NCBI GenBank assembly: GCA_050246915.1
Contig: JBFWVD010000012.1
Coordinates: 1-64,000, forward strand
Length of the DNA: 64,000 nt
Direction of reading: 5' to 3'
Origin: JBFWVD01 sp050246915
Lineage (GTDB): Bacteria; Actinomycetota; Acidimicrobiia; Acidimicrobiales; Ilumatobacteraceae
A model generated the notes under the pieces. That model saw only the letters and a program-made list of their open reading frames with translations. It was not told where the DNA came from and did not search any database. Numbering within the stretch: position 1 is the stretch's first letter; each line of letters starts with the position of its first letter. The position numbers and the translations under genes are program-made. Below, in pieces: positions 10,761-19,474 of the stretch.

Positions 10761-11723
10761 ATGGGAGAGCTCGATGGAGTCGTGGCGGTCATCACCGGAG
10801 CGGCCGGCGGCATCGGACGCGAACACGCAAGGTTGTTCACCGCGCAGGGCGCCGCGGTGGTGGTCAACGACATCTGCGACACCAGCGCTCTGGTCGACGA
10901 GCTCATCGCGGCTGGCGGTCGCGCCGTTGGCTTCACCGGTGACATCTCGACGTGGACCGGCGCGCATGGGGCGATCGCCTGCGCAGTGGACACGTTCGGA
11001 GATCTCCACGCGTTGGTCAACAACGCCGGTGGAGGCGCGCAAGCACTGGCCGCCGACCTGACCGAAGAGGCGTGGGACCATGAGATCGCGCTGAACCTGA
11101 AGGGGATGTTCTGCCCGTCACGCGCCGCTCTCGGATACTGGCAACAACGACGCGCCGAGGGACGCAGCGTCAGCGCCTCGATCGTCAACACCACCTCGGG
11201 TGCCGGCCTGCTCGGTAACGCCGGCCAATCGGCCTACGGCGCAGCCAAGGCCGGCGTGGCCGCGTTCACCGTCATCGCCGCCACTGAATTGAGTGGTACC
11301 GGCATACGGGTGAACGCCGTTGCCCCAGCAGCACGCACCGAGGTGGCCATGGCATCGAGCCCGGTGATCGGTCAGTTCATGAAGGCACCCGATGACCCAC
11401 AGGCCTTCGACAACTGGCATCCCCGCAACATCGCACCGCTGGTCGCCTACCTGTCGACGCCGTCGTGCCCGATCACCGGCGAGGTGTTCCATGTGCGCGG
11501 CGGTGTGGTCGGTCACTTCCAGGGATGGACCATCGGTGGGACGATGCAACTGGACCGGGCCATCACCATCGCCGACCTCCGCGACCGCCTGCCCGCGATC
11601 GTGGCGGCGGCACCGAGTCGAGCCGAGGCCGGTGGTGCGGCCTACTCCGCGCTGCGCAACGCGTGGCGGGACGACAAGACGAGCCCAGACAAGACGGGCC
11701 CAGACCGAGCGGCCCGTGGCTGA
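10761..11723 (+). CDS. SDR family oxidoreductase
   Basis: A 320-aa short-chain dehydrogenase. Its cofactor loop is TGAAGGIG (residues 12-19), followed by VVNDI (acidic residue at the end of beta-2, favouring NAD), NNAGGG, a catalytic Ser in NTTSGAG, and YGAAK for Tyr/Lys. It is longer than a classical SDR: about 60 extra C-terminal residues end in a polar tail (DDKTSPDKTGPDRAARG). The sequence resembles the hydroxyacyl-CoA or steroid dehydrogenase branch seen in actinobacterial lipid catabolism. A strong SD (GAGGGGGG) precedes the ATG. It converges on the methyltransferase with 4 bp between the stops. Confidence 0.88.
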   Translation: MGELDGVVAVITGAAGGIGREHARLFTAQGAAVVVNDICDTSALVDELIAAGGRAVGFTGDISTWTGAHGAIACAVDTFGDLHALVNNAGGGAQALAADLTEEAWDHEIALNLKGMFCPSRAALGYWQQRRAEGRSVSASIVNTTSGAGLLGNAGQSAYGAAKAGVAAFTVIAATELSGTGIRVNAVAPAARTEVAMASSPVIGQFMKAPDDPQAFDNWHPRNIAPLVAYLSTPSCPITGEVFHVRGGVVGHFQGWTIGGTMQLDRAITIADLRDRLPAIVAAAPSRAEAGGAAYSALRNAWRDDKTSPDKTGPDRAARG

Positions 11724-11727
11724 GCCG

Positions 11728-13125
11728 TCAACGGGCAGGTGGCCAGAAGCCCGGTTCGGGTACGGCGCGGCTGCCGCCCTTGCCGTAGCGACGCAACCGT
11801 TCCAGACCTTCTGAAGACAAGAGGTCCACGACGTCGAACACCAGCCCCGGTCCGGCAGCACGGATGGCCGCGTCGCCCTCGCCCGGACGACGAGGCAGAT
11901 GGGTGGTCAGCACCACCCATGGGCGGTCGGCCCGCATCTGACGCACTGCCGCGGCCCGTCCCAACGATCGCCACACCGCCTCGTTGCGCAACAGCCCGCC
12001 GCGATGGCTGGTGAATCCCCCCGCGACGTCGAAGCACCATTCACCTCCGTCACCGTCGCTGGCGAGTAGTGGCACGGCCACCCCGGTGCCACGGAGCTTC
12101 ACCCCGCGACCGGTCACGGTGAAGCCCGCCTCGGTCAACAGTTGCTCGGCGAGCTTCGGAGCAGACCGACCCTCGGCCACCATCGACGATCGCTCACTGT
12201 CAATCTGACTTGACGCAAGGGCATCAGCCACCCGCGCCCGAGCGATGTCGACGTATGCCGGATCGAGGTCGTAGCCGATGTAACGACGATCGAGCCGCGC
12301 CGCAGCGACCAATGCCGATCCGCTACCCATGAACGGATCGAGCACCAGATCGTCGACGTAGGTGTAGAGCCGGATGAGCTGTTCGGGGAGCTCGACCGGG
12401 AACGGCGCCGGATGGTTGACCCGACGGGCACTCTCGGGCGGGATCGACCACACGTCCAATGTCAACGACAGGAAGTCGTCGGTGGTGACGGTGTTGAGAT
12501 GCGGCAGTCCCTCGGCCTTGCGCTGCTTGACCGTGCGAGCCCGATCGAAGCGACCCTTGCTGGCCACGATGACGCGCTCGGTGATGTCGCGCAGCACCGG
12601 GTTGGCCGCGCTGCGATAGGACCCCCACGCACACGAGCCGCTGGCGCCTTCGGCCTTCTGCCAGATGAGCTCGCCGCGCAGCAACAACCCGAGGTCGTGC
12701 TCCAAGATGCGGATCACGTCAGCCGACAAGCTGCGATACGGCTTGCGACCGAGGTTCGCCACGTTGACCGCGATGCGCCCCCCGGGCTCCAGCTTGCGCA
12801 CGCACTCGGCGAACACGTCGGTGAGCATCTCGAGGTATTCGAGATAGCTCGACGGCACACCATCTGCTTCCAGTTCTTCCTCGTACTGCTTGCCGGCGAA
12901 GTACGGCGGCGACGTGACCACCAACGCCACGGATCCATCAGCGATGCGGTCCATGTGTCGGGCATCGCCGCACACGAACGGTTCGGCCACGGCGACCGGG
13001 GCCAGCACGTGATCGTCGCTCGACACCTCCGGAGCGCGGAATCGGTCGTAGAAGGGCGTGGCGTCGTGGCTCTCACGCACGCTGACCCCGAAGTTGGAGG
13101 TGGTGGTTCTCCGACGCTGTTTCAC
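11728..13125 (-). CDS. Site-specific DNA methyltransferase (N4-C/N6-A, beta-type order) with extra C-terminal domain
   Basis: A 465-aa protein. The catalytic motif IV, SPPYF, lies near residue 72 and the AdoMet-binding motif I, DPFMGSGSAL, near residue 255, an N-to-C order typical of the beta group of amino-methyltransferases. Residues 290-465 form an added domain (LLTEAGFTVTGRG, WCFDVAGGFTSHRGGLLRNE, VWRSLGRAAAV, WVVLTTHLP) not needed for methylation. The GTG at 13125 is chosen because GAGGAGGG sits just upstream; a GTG at 13164 overlapping the rlmI-like stop (GTGA) is the alternative. No cognate nuclease is adjacent. Confidence 0.85.
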   Translation of the reverse strand: MKQRRRTTTSNFGVSVRESHDATPFYDRFRAPEVSSDDHVLAPVAVAEPFVCGDARHMDRIADGSVALVVTSPPYFAGKQYEEELEADGVPSSYLEYLEMLTDVFAECVRKLEPGGRIAVNVANLGRKPYRSLSADVIRILEHDLGLLLRGELIWQKAEGASGSCAWGSYRSAANPVLRDITERVIVASKGRFDRARTVKQRKAEGLPHLNTVTTDDFLSLTLDVWSIPPESARRVNHPAPFPVELPEQLIRLYTYVDDLVLDPFMGSGSALVAAARLDRRYIGYDLDPAYVDIARARVADALASSQIDSERSSMVAEGRSAPKLAEQLLTEAGFTVTGRGVKLRGTGVAVPLLASDGDGGEWCFDVAGGFTSHRGGLLRNEAVWRSLGRAAAVRQMRADRPWVVLTTHLPRRPGEGDAAIRAAGPGLVFDVVDLLSSEGLERLRRYGKGGSRAVPEPGFWPPAR

Positions 13126-13160
13126 CGGCCCTCCTCGACTGCCGCTTCGAACCCTACAAG

Positions 13161-14369
13161 TCACTCCACCCGGCAGAGCAGACCCTTCAGGTATCGAGCT
13201 TCGGGGAAGGTGAGCAGCACCGGATGATCGGCGGCCTGACTCAAGTACTGCACCACCTGCACGTCACGGCCAGCGTCGAGTGCTGCGCCGAACACGATCT
13301 TGGAAAACAGGTCCTCGCTGATCGCACCGCTGCACGAGAACGTGGCCAGCCAGCCTCCGGGCTCGATGAGCTTCAAGGCGTTGAGGTTCAGGTCCTTGTA
13401 GGCGCGGCTGGCACGATCGACATGACGAGCCGACCCGGCGAGCTTGGGAGGATCGAGCACGACCACATCGAAGCCGCGGCCGCTCTCGCGCAGGCGTCGA
13501 AGCTCGGTGAACGCATCGGCTTCGATGACCTCCGCACCTCGAATGCCGTTGCGCTCGAGGTTGCCGGCCGCAGTGGACAACGCCGGTCCGGACGAATCGA
13601 CCAGGGTCACCGAACGGGCGCCACCGGCCGACGCGGCGACCGAGAACCCACCGGTGTACGAGCACACATCGAGCACGCGGCGATCGGCACACACCGAGGC
13701 CACGATGGCCCGGTTCTCACGCTGATCGAGATAGCAACCGGTCTTGTGTCCCTCGGCGACATCGACACCGAGGGTGATCGAACCTCCGCCGGCGAAGCGC
13801 TCGGTGATCGCCACGAACGGTGGTGGGGCCTTCCCAGTCAGCAGCCCGGTTCGGCTCATCAGTCCCTCCTTGGCCCGCACCGGAGCATCGGCCCGCTCCA
13901 TCACCGACTCGATCCCGTCGATCTGCATCAGCGCGTCAGCGATGACATGCCGCCATCGATCGGCCCCAGTACTCGTCGGTTCACACACCGCCACCGGCCC
14001 GTACCGATCGACGATCACACCCGGCAGGCCGTCGCTCTCCGCGAACACCAGACGAAGGCCGTCGCTGCGATCGCGCAACCAGTCACGGCGAGCGGCGGCC
14101 GCCAGCACCCTCGCGGCGATGAAGGCCTCGTCCACCGGCTCGTCCTCGTCGAAGGTCCAGACCCTGGCACGCAGTTGCGACGACGGGCTGAACGCGCCAC
14201 GGGCCAGGAACCTCCCCCGACCATCGACGATGTCGACGGTGTCACCGGGTCGCGGATCGCCCTCGACGCGCTCGACCGCGCCCGAGAAGACCCACGGATG
14301 ACGTCGCAGGATCGACTTCTCCCGGCCGCGAGCGACAACGAGCCGTGGAGATCGACGCGGCTCAGCCAC
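13161..14369 (-). CDS. rlmI: 23S rRNA m5C methyltransferase, RlmI family
   Basis: A 402-aa class I SAM methyltransferase. The N-terminal PUA domain (LVVARGREKSILRRHPWVFSGAV, shown in parts as GREKSILRRHPWVFSGA) precedes a central EEHGF-like segment, here EGHKTGCYLDQRENR. Then come the AdoMet site VLDVCSYTGGFSVAA, the catalytic DPPKLA and the FSCSG with the active-site Cys. It should methylate C1962-equivalent cytosine in 23S rRNA. It is immediately upstream of the DNA methyltransferase on the same strand, so the two may share a transcript. Confidence 0.9.
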   Translation of the reverse strand: MAEPRRSPRLVVARGREKSILRRHPWVFSGAVERVEGDPRPGDTVDIVDGRGRFLARGAFSPSSQLRARVWTFDEDEPVDEAFIAARVLAAAARRDWLRDRSDGLRLVFAESDGLPGVIVDRYGPVAVCEPTSTGADRWRHVIADALMQIDGIESVMERADAPVRAKEGLMSRTGLLTGKAPPPFVAITERFAGGGSITLGVDVAEGHKTGCYLDQRENRAIVASVCADRRVLDVCSYTGGFSVAASAGGARSVTLVDSSGPALSTAAGNLERNGIRGAEVIEADAFTELRRLRESGRGFDVVVLDPPKLAGSARHVDRASRAYKDLNLNALKLIEPGGWLATFSCSGAISEDLFSKIVFGAALDAGRDVQVVQYLSQAADHPVLLTFPEARYLKGLLCRVE

Positions 14370-14386
14370 CGATCACGACGAACGGA

Positions 14387-14659
14387 TCAGACGTCATCAC
14401 GGATGGAGCCATCGGAGCGAGAGGGCAAGATGAACCCCTCGTAGATCTCCTTGCAGGCCTGGCACACCGGACGGTTCTTGGGGTCCCGCGACGGCACGAA
14501 CACCGCACCACACAACGCCTCGACCGGCGTCCCATTGATGTAGCCCTCGGTGATCTTGTCGGCCGGGGCGATGTGGGCGAGATGGTCTTCCCGCTCCGGC
14601 TCGACATCGCTGGGCAGCGTGACCGGCGAGGTGGTGGGGGAAAGCAACGGACCTGACAT
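14387..14659 (-). CDS. DUF3039 family protein
   Basis: A small actinobacterial protein of about 90 aa. The DUF3039 core is HLAHIAPADKITEGYING, then EALCGAVFVPSRDPKNRPVCQACKEIYE, with three Cys that probably form a zinc site. The function is unknown. The start is uncertain: ATG at 14659 (MSGPLLSP) is used because the family core begins about 30 residues later. ATGs at 14683 and 14737 are also in frame but none has a clear SD. It lies 17 bp upstream of the rlmI-like gene and is divergent from the HD-GYP gene. Confidence 0.75.
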   Translation of the reverse strand: MSGPLLSPTTSPVTLPSDVEPEREDHLAHIAPADKITEGYINGTPVEALCGAVFVPSRDPKNRPVCQACKEIYEGFILPSRSDGSIRDDV

Positions 14660-14782
14660 CGGCCACAACGCTGCCACATCCATGACGGCCCAGCGCGCTC
14701 GGGTGGGGAACCGACAAGGTCGGTTACCGGTCGGCATCAATCTGTCATCAAGGAATCGGACAACCGCTCAGGTTCAGGCCAC

Positions 14783-16660
14783 ATGCCCCGATCCCGACAG
14801 AGAGTCACGACCATGGGCACCACCGCGCCGGATACCCAACAAACCAGCTCCGGTACCCCGTGGGAATCGCGCCGCGTCCTGGCCGCCGCCGTGCGCGTCG
14901 CCATCGCCGTGGTGCCACTGATCAGCTCGATCCTCGTGATCTTGGTGGTCGGTCGCATCTGGGTCCAGCCCTCAGGGCCTGCCAAGGCTGGCTGGTGGGT
15001 CGTTCTGTGTGGGCTGTCGACCGGGGTGTACTACCTCATCGAGCGCGTCACCCGTCGATTCCTTCCGTTGGCCTCGTTGCTGAAGCTGACGTTGATCTTT
15101 CCCGACGAGGCACCGTCACGCTTCTCGATGGCGCTGCGATCGGGCAACACCAAGCACCTCGAGAAGACCGTCGAAGCGTTCAAGAGCGGAGAGATCCCCA
15201 CCGACATCGGGGAACGGGCCATGCAGGTCCTCGAGCTCGCCACTGCGGTGAACGAGCATGATCGCGGCACACGCGGCCACAGCGAGCGCGTCCGGGCCTA
15301 CACCGAGATGATCGCCATCGAGATGGGCCTCTCGGACGACCGCATCGAACGTCTCCGATGGGCCGCTCTGCTCCACGATGTGGGCAAGCTCTATGTGCCG
15401 GCGTCCATTCTCAACAAGGCCGGGCGACCGTCCGACGCCGAGTGGAACGTGATCAAGGGCCATCCCATCCTCGGCGAGCACCTGGTCGAGCCGCTCAGCA
15501 AGTTCCTGGGCGACGCGCTCACCGCGACCGGCCAGCATCATGAGAAGTGGGATGGCACGGGCTATCCGCGCGGGCTCAAGGGCACCGAGATCGGCTGGGC
15601 AGCCCGAATCGTGGCCGTGGCCGACTCGTACGCGGTCATGACCGCGGCCCGCTCGTACAAGAAGCCGATGAGCGACGCCGCCGCTCGCGCCGAGCTGGCC
15701 AAGTGCGCGGGAACCCAGTTCGACCCCACCGTCGTGCGGGCCATGCTCAACCTGTCCATGGGGCGTCGCCGCCCATTGGCCGGGATGTTCGCTCCGCTCG
15801 TGAACCTGGTGAGCTTCGGTGCGGCCAGCGCATCGAGCCCTGCGGTCACCATGGCTGCGGGCGCGAGCCTGTCGATGGGCATGGTTGCCGCCGCCACCAC
15901 ATCCGACATCTCGGCGTTCGCCATCCCGACCAAGGACGATCAGGCCAGCCACGCGGCCGAGGTCTTCGACGCACAGGTTGCTCCAGACCTCGCTGAACCC
16001 ACCACCACGGTGATCACGGTCTCCACGGCCGCGAGCCCCGCGACCGCCGCGCAATCAGCCGGTTCACCGGAGGCTCGCCGCGAGGAGGGCCCGACCAGCA
16101 CAACGACGAGTACGTCGACGACCGCTCCGGTGTCGGCGACCACGACATCGCTCACGAGGTCCGAGACAGCAGCCACCGCTCCGGGCCATGCGAACGCAGA
16201 CGCTCCCGCGCCGTCCACCACGACCCACGACACCACCACCTCGCAGGCGACCACCACGCGGGCAACCACCACCACCCGACTCACCACCACCACCGCCCCG
16301 ACGACGACAACGACGAGTGCGCCAACTGCACTCCCCATGGTGCAGTTCAGCCGCAGTGCAGACCTCAGCGGCGCGAGCCCGCTCAGCGCATCGACCGTCG
16401 ACGGGGACATCTACATCTTCCTCGGCTCGGCCACCGGGGTGACGAGAGCCAAGTTCAAGCTCGTCGACGACGACGATCACCAACTCGAGCACTCCGACGA
16501 TCGATGCGCCCCGTTCCTGCTCTTCGGCGAGACATCGTGTGGATCGTCCCCACAGGCGCTCGACACCACCGAGTTGGACGATGGGACTTACCTCATGAAG
16601 GTCACGTACTACACGTCCGGCGGGACCACGATGCTCGAGGTCCCGTTCAACGTCGATTGA
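14783..16660 (+). CDS. Membrane HD-GYP domain protein with exported Thr-rich C-terminal part
   Basis: A 625-aa protein. Two membrane helices lie at about residues 32-55 and 67-85. A cytoplasmic HD-GYP domain (about 150-310) follows, with NEHDRGTRGHSERV, LLHDVGKLYVP (HD) and GQHHEKWDGTGYPRGLKG (GYP-type), so cyclic-di-GMP hydrolysis to pGpG/GMP is likely. A further hydrophobic stretch (about 335-375) precedes a long linker rich in Thr/Ser/Ala (430-515) and a C-terminal beta-like domain with two Cys (CAPFLLFGETSC). This suggests the tail is outside the cell and could act as a sensor. An ATG at 14813 (MGTTAPD) is an alternative start. Confidence 0.85.
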   Translation: MPRSRQRVTTMGTTAPDTQQTSSGTPWESRRVLAAAVRVAIAVVPLISSILVILVVGRIWVQPSGPAKAGWWVVLCGLSTGVYYLIERVTRRFLPLASLLKLTLIFPDEAPSRFSMALRSGNTKHLEKTVEAFKSGEIPTDIGERAMQVLELATAVNEHDRGTRGHSERVRAYTEMIAIEMGLSDDRIERLRWAALLHDVGKLYVPASILNKAGRPSDAEWNVIKGHPILGEHLVEPLSKFLGDALTATGQHHEKWDGTGYPRGLKGTEIGWAARIVAVADSYAVMTAARSYKKPMSDAAARAELAKCAGTQFDPTVVRAMLNLSMGRRRPLAGMFAPLVNLVSFGAASASSPAVTMAAGASLSMGMVAAATTSDISAFAIPTKDDQASHAAEVFDAQVAPDLAEPTTTVITVSTAASPATAAQSAGSPEARREEGPTSTTTSTSTTAPVSATTTSLTRSETAATAPGHANADAPAPSTTTHDTTTSQATTTRATTTTRLTTTTAPTTTTTSAPTALPMVQFSRSADLSGASPLSASTVDGDIYIFLGSATGVTRAKFKLVDDDDHQLEHSDDRCAPFLLFGETSCGSSPQALDTTELDDGTYLMKVTYYTSGGTTMLEVPFNVD

Positions 16661-16697
16661 CACCGGTGTGACGCGCCCCCGGTAGCGTCTCGGCCTC

Positions 16698-17285
16698 GTG
16701 GACACCGGAGATGTGGAACGACTGCTCGGCTATCAGGACGCGGCGCTGCCGATCGACACAATCGAGCCCATCGGACCGGACTTGCTGACGATCCCGTTCT
16801 GGACGCCGGCCATGTGCGACACGGTGATCCGCGCCGCCGAAGCGGTGGGTGCTTGGCAGCCCGATCCCGATGATCCGGTTCCCGGCAACGAGGTGTCGCT
16901 CATGTCGATCAGCCCTCGCTTGTTCGCACACGTCGAGGACCATCTGTGCGAGCTGTGGCCACTGGTGCAGGAGCACTGGGAGACCGCCGAGTTCGTGGGC
17001 GTGCACGATGCGTTCATCATCCGCTACGACGCCGTCGAACGTCCAGAGTTGCCCCTGCACCACGACGTGGGTCAGGTCTCGGCATCGTTGAAGCTCAACG
17101 ACGACTACGACGGCGGCGTCCTGGAGTTTCCTCGGCAACGGGTCGACAACGGCGCTGTGCCCGTCGGGCATCTCACCATGTGGCCGTCGCTGGTGACCCA
17201 TCCTCATCGCTCCACCCCGGTCACGCGGGGCACGAAGTACGGGTTGACGATCTGGTGCTCGATACCCGGCGCAACGATCGGCTGA
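16698..17285 (+). CDS. 2-oxoglutarate/Fe(II) oxygenase family protein
   Basis: A 195-aa protein with the double-stranded beta-helix pattern of prolyl-4-hydroxylase-like dioxygenases. The iron ligands are visible as H-x-D in LPLHHDVGQ and the distal His in LVTHPHRSTPV, followed by the 2-oxoglutarate-binding Arg in TPVTRGTKYGLTIWC. LEFPRQR corresponds to the G-x-L-x-F segment before the distal His. The substrate is unknown. It starts at GTG, 37 bp after the HD-GYP gene, and converges on whiB. Confidence 0.8.
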   Translation: MDTGDVERLLGYQDAALPIDTIEPIGPDLLTIPFWTPAMCDTVIRAAEAVGAWQPDPDDPVPGNEVSLMSISPRLFAHVEDHLCELWPLVQEHWETAEFVGVHDAFIIRYDAVERPELPLHHDVGQVSASLKLNDDYDGGVLEFPRQRVDNGAVPVGHLTMWPSLVTHPHRSTPVTRGTKYGLTIWCSIPGATIG

Positions 17286-17308
17286 GCGCGTGACGTCACG
17301 TTCCCTGC

Positions 17309-17328
17309 ACGTCAATCATCATTGACGT
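17309..17328. terminator. Perfect inverted repeat between convergent genes
   Basis: ACGTCAAT (17309-17316) and ATTGACGT (17321-17328) form an 8-bp perfect stem with a CATC loop. It sits between the stops of the 2OG oxygenase and whiB, where a bidirectional terminator is expected. No U-run follows on either strand, so an operator function is not excluded. Confidence 0.45.
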
Positions 17329-17343
17329 TTGGCGTTTCGAGGC

Positions 17344-17730
17344 TCAGCTGGCCTCGGCGTGGGGCGTGGCGATGAGCGGGGCTGGCGCGATCTGAGGGCC
17401 TGCAGCGTGTTGCGCCTCGCGCCGGATGGCGGCGAGATGACGAGTCCCGATGGGTGCGTGGAGCGCGTAACCGGCGAGCACCCGCTCCTCCTCGTTCTCG
17501 CCTCCCCACATGCCGTACTCGTGATGGAGTCGACCGAACGCTCGACACGGTTCCATGACGGGGCATTGGGCGCAGATGGCGCGGGCTTTGGCCTCACGCT
17601 TCACCCGGGTCTGCGGACGCTCGGCGAAGGGCGGGAAGAACAGGTCCTGCTGTCCCTTGCACAGGGCCCGCTCCGCCCACGTGACGTCCTCTGCGGTGGT
17701 GTGCGCTTCATCGATCATCTCGACGCTCAT
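17344..17730 (-). CDS. WhiB family transcriptional regulator
   Basis: A 128-aa Wbl protein. The four cluster ligands are C24, C53, C56 and C62 (ALCKG, then CAQCPVMEPC), which bind a [4Fe-4S] cluster. The turn motif GMWGGENEEER follows at residues 74-84, as in all WhiB proteins. These proteins sense O2/NO and act with the sigma-A C-terminal domain at promoters. The basic tail after the turn is short and Ala/Pro-rich. The subtype (WhiB1-7) cannot be fixed from sequence alone. A palindrome lies 22 bp upstream of the start codon. Confidence 0.93.
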   Translation of the reverse strand: MSVEMIDEAHTTAEDVTWAERALCKGQQDLFFPPFAERPQTRVKREAKARAICAQCPVMEPCRAFGRLHHEYGMWGGENEEERVLAGYALHAPIGTRHLAAIRREAQHAAGPQIAPAPLIATPHAEAS

Positions 17731-17751
17731 GTCACCAAGCCTCCCGGGTTG

Positions 17752-17767
17752 TGTTTAGCACTAAACA
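17752..17767. promoter_or_regulatory. Palindromic operator-like site upstream of whiB
   Basis: TGTTTAG-CA-CTAAACA: two perfect 7-bp arms around a 2-bp spacer, 22-37 bp upstream of the whiB start codon. It is AT-rich in a GC-rich genome. The position suits a repressor site over the promoter or leader. Confidence 0.55.
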
Positions 17768-17850
17768 GGAGTGGAGACAGCACGACAACTAGTTGTGACG
17801 AACGTCACTTCATCATCGCCCGGGGAGGCCCGCCCGGAGCGGGTGAATCG

Positions 17851-19398
17851 TCAGTCGGCGTCGGCGCGGCGGCTACGGATGGCCCGGTCGGCCGACGTGA
17901 GGCAGGTGCCCGTCTCCAGGTCGAACTGCCAGCCGTGCAACGTGCAGGTGAGGATCGTGCCGTCGACCTCGCCGAAGGTCGTGAGATCGGCCTGGCGATG
18001 CGGACAGAACCGATCCACGAAGAAGTCGCCACAGCGGAACTCGTCGATATGGCTCGGATCGTTCTGCAGCGCCGCCGCCGCTTCGCGCTCGGCCCGGGCC
18101 ATGCGCTCGGGCGACAGCGACTTGAAGAAGTTGTAGACGTACTCGTTGTAGGCGCCACCACGCCACGCCGAGAAGCGGCACGACAGGAACAACGCGTTCG
18201 ACCAATCGACCGCACGACGACCCACGACCGTCTCGAGCACCTCGCGCCCGATGGTGAAGCGGAAGGCATGGTCCTCGCCTTCCCAGGCCCGCACCTCGCC
18301 AGCCGGGAAGTCGATGAGCACGTCGCTGTCGCCGGACCGGATCAGGACGTTGGCGCCGACACCGGCGCGCAGATGGGGAGCGGACTGGAGCAGCGGCTCC
18401 CACCACGCGGCCAGGCGGCCCACCAGGTCGGGTTGCGGCGGCGTCCACGAGGCCCGTTCGGCGGCCAGCCACGGCCCCCAATCCGCGGCATAGGCGGCAA
18501 GCGCATCGGCCTTGTGCTCATAGGGCCATCGAGCCTCTTCCTCGCTCATCGAGTGGGTGACGGTGATGGCGCCCGGCGCGATGTGCACCACCGAGCCGGG
18601 CACCGTGAACAACCCGCGAGCCGAGGCCTGTTCGAGCAACTCCAGGAAGACCGTCTGGTCGGGGAAGATGCTGTTGGGATTGCCCAGATCGTTGACCGCG
18701 AACAGATCTGGATCGAGGAAGGCCGGCGGACCAGCAAAGGGCACGACGGCTCTCGCGTCCACCAACTTCACGTACTGCATCGCACGTGCCAGCTGTGCCT
18801 CGCGCTTGAGGCGGCTGAGGCGGGTCATCTCCTCGGGCGACACCTCGTAGACCATGGGGTACCAGATGGCGCCGGAGTACTGGAGGAACTGCACATCCAC
18901 CGGCCCCAGCTGCGCGATCAGGTCGAAGCTGTGGGGACGGCAATCGTTCTGGTTCACGATGCGATTCGCGCCGTCGCTCACCACGATGAGCGAGTCGCCC
19001 TGGGGGCCATCGGCCACCGCGGTCTCGACGCAGACCATCACCTCGAGGCCATCGAAATCAACGGCCTCGCCGTTGGGGAGATGCTCGAACCTGGTGAAAC
19101 CGAGACGACGGAGCTCGCGCTCGAGCTCGTCGGTCGGGAAGCCCGGCAGCAAGACGGTGACGTCCTTGCTCATCTTCTCGACGAGGAACGACTCGTCGAG
19201 ATGATCACCGTGCAGGTGCGAGATGTAGAGGAACCGCGGGTGCGTGATGCGATCCATCAGATCCGGCGCGAGTTGATCGTTGCGCGGGAAGACGAACCAC
19301 GAGCCCAAGAACGCGGGCTCGAACCATGGGTCGCAAGTGATGGATCCGAACTCGGTCTCGATGAGGAGACCGGCATGACCGATGACGGTGACGTTCAC
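17851..19398 (-). CDS. Metallo-beta-lactamase-fold domain fused to a C-terminal Rieske [2Fe-2S] domain
   Basis: A 515-aa protein. Residues 1-250 are an UlaG-like MBL fold: MNVTVIGHAGLLIET, CDPWF, and the metal motif SHLHGDHLDE (HxHxDH). A middle helical part follows. Residues 455-505 carry a Rieske motif: CPHRQADLTTFG, then CTLHGWQFDLETG (C-x-H and C-x2-H), which binds a [2Fe-2S] cluster. CMP-N-acetylneuraminate hydroxylase combines the same two modules in the opposite order, so an iron-dependent oxygenase acting on a sugar or lipid is possible. The substrate is unknown. No reductase or ferredoxin gene is adjacent. Confidence 0.82.
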   Translation of the reverse strand: MNVTVIGHAGLLIETEFGSITCDPWFEPAFLGSWFVFPRNDQLAPDLMDRITHPRFLYISHLHGDHLDESFLVEKMSKDVTVLLPGFPTDELERELRRLGFTRFEHLPNGEAVDFDGLEVMVCVETAVADGPQGDSLIVVSDGANRIVNQNDCRPHSFDLIAQLGPVDVQFLQYSGAIWYPMVYEVSPEEMTRLSRLKREAQLARAMQYVKLVDARAVVPFAGPPAFLDPDLFAVNDLGNPNSIFPDQTVFLELLEQASARGLFTVPGSVVHIAPGAITVTHSMSEEEARWPYEHKADALAAYAADWGPWLAAERASWTPPQPDLVGRLAAWWEPLLQSAPHLRAGVGANVLIRSGDSDVLIDFPAGEVRAWEGEDHAFRFTIGREVLETVVGRRAVDWSNALFLSCRFSAWRGGAYNEYVYNFFKSLSPERMARAEREAAAALQNDPSHIDEFRCGDFFVDRFCPHRQADLTTFGEVDGTILTCTLHGWQFDLETGTCLTSADRAIRSRRADAD

Positions 19399-19474
19399 GC
19401 CCGCCAGTCTCGCGGGTCGTGGCAGTCAGTTCGGTTTGTCGCGCGGTGCTGTGACCAAGGTCCTCAGCGTGCGA

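Noticed and set aside
16200..16330. Short ACC/ACG-type tandem repeats resembling a CRISPR or minisatellite
   Set aside because: They are codon repeats of a Thr-rich linker inside an open frame; repeat units are irregular and there are no spacers. The same holds for 38140-38280 and 47700-48000.
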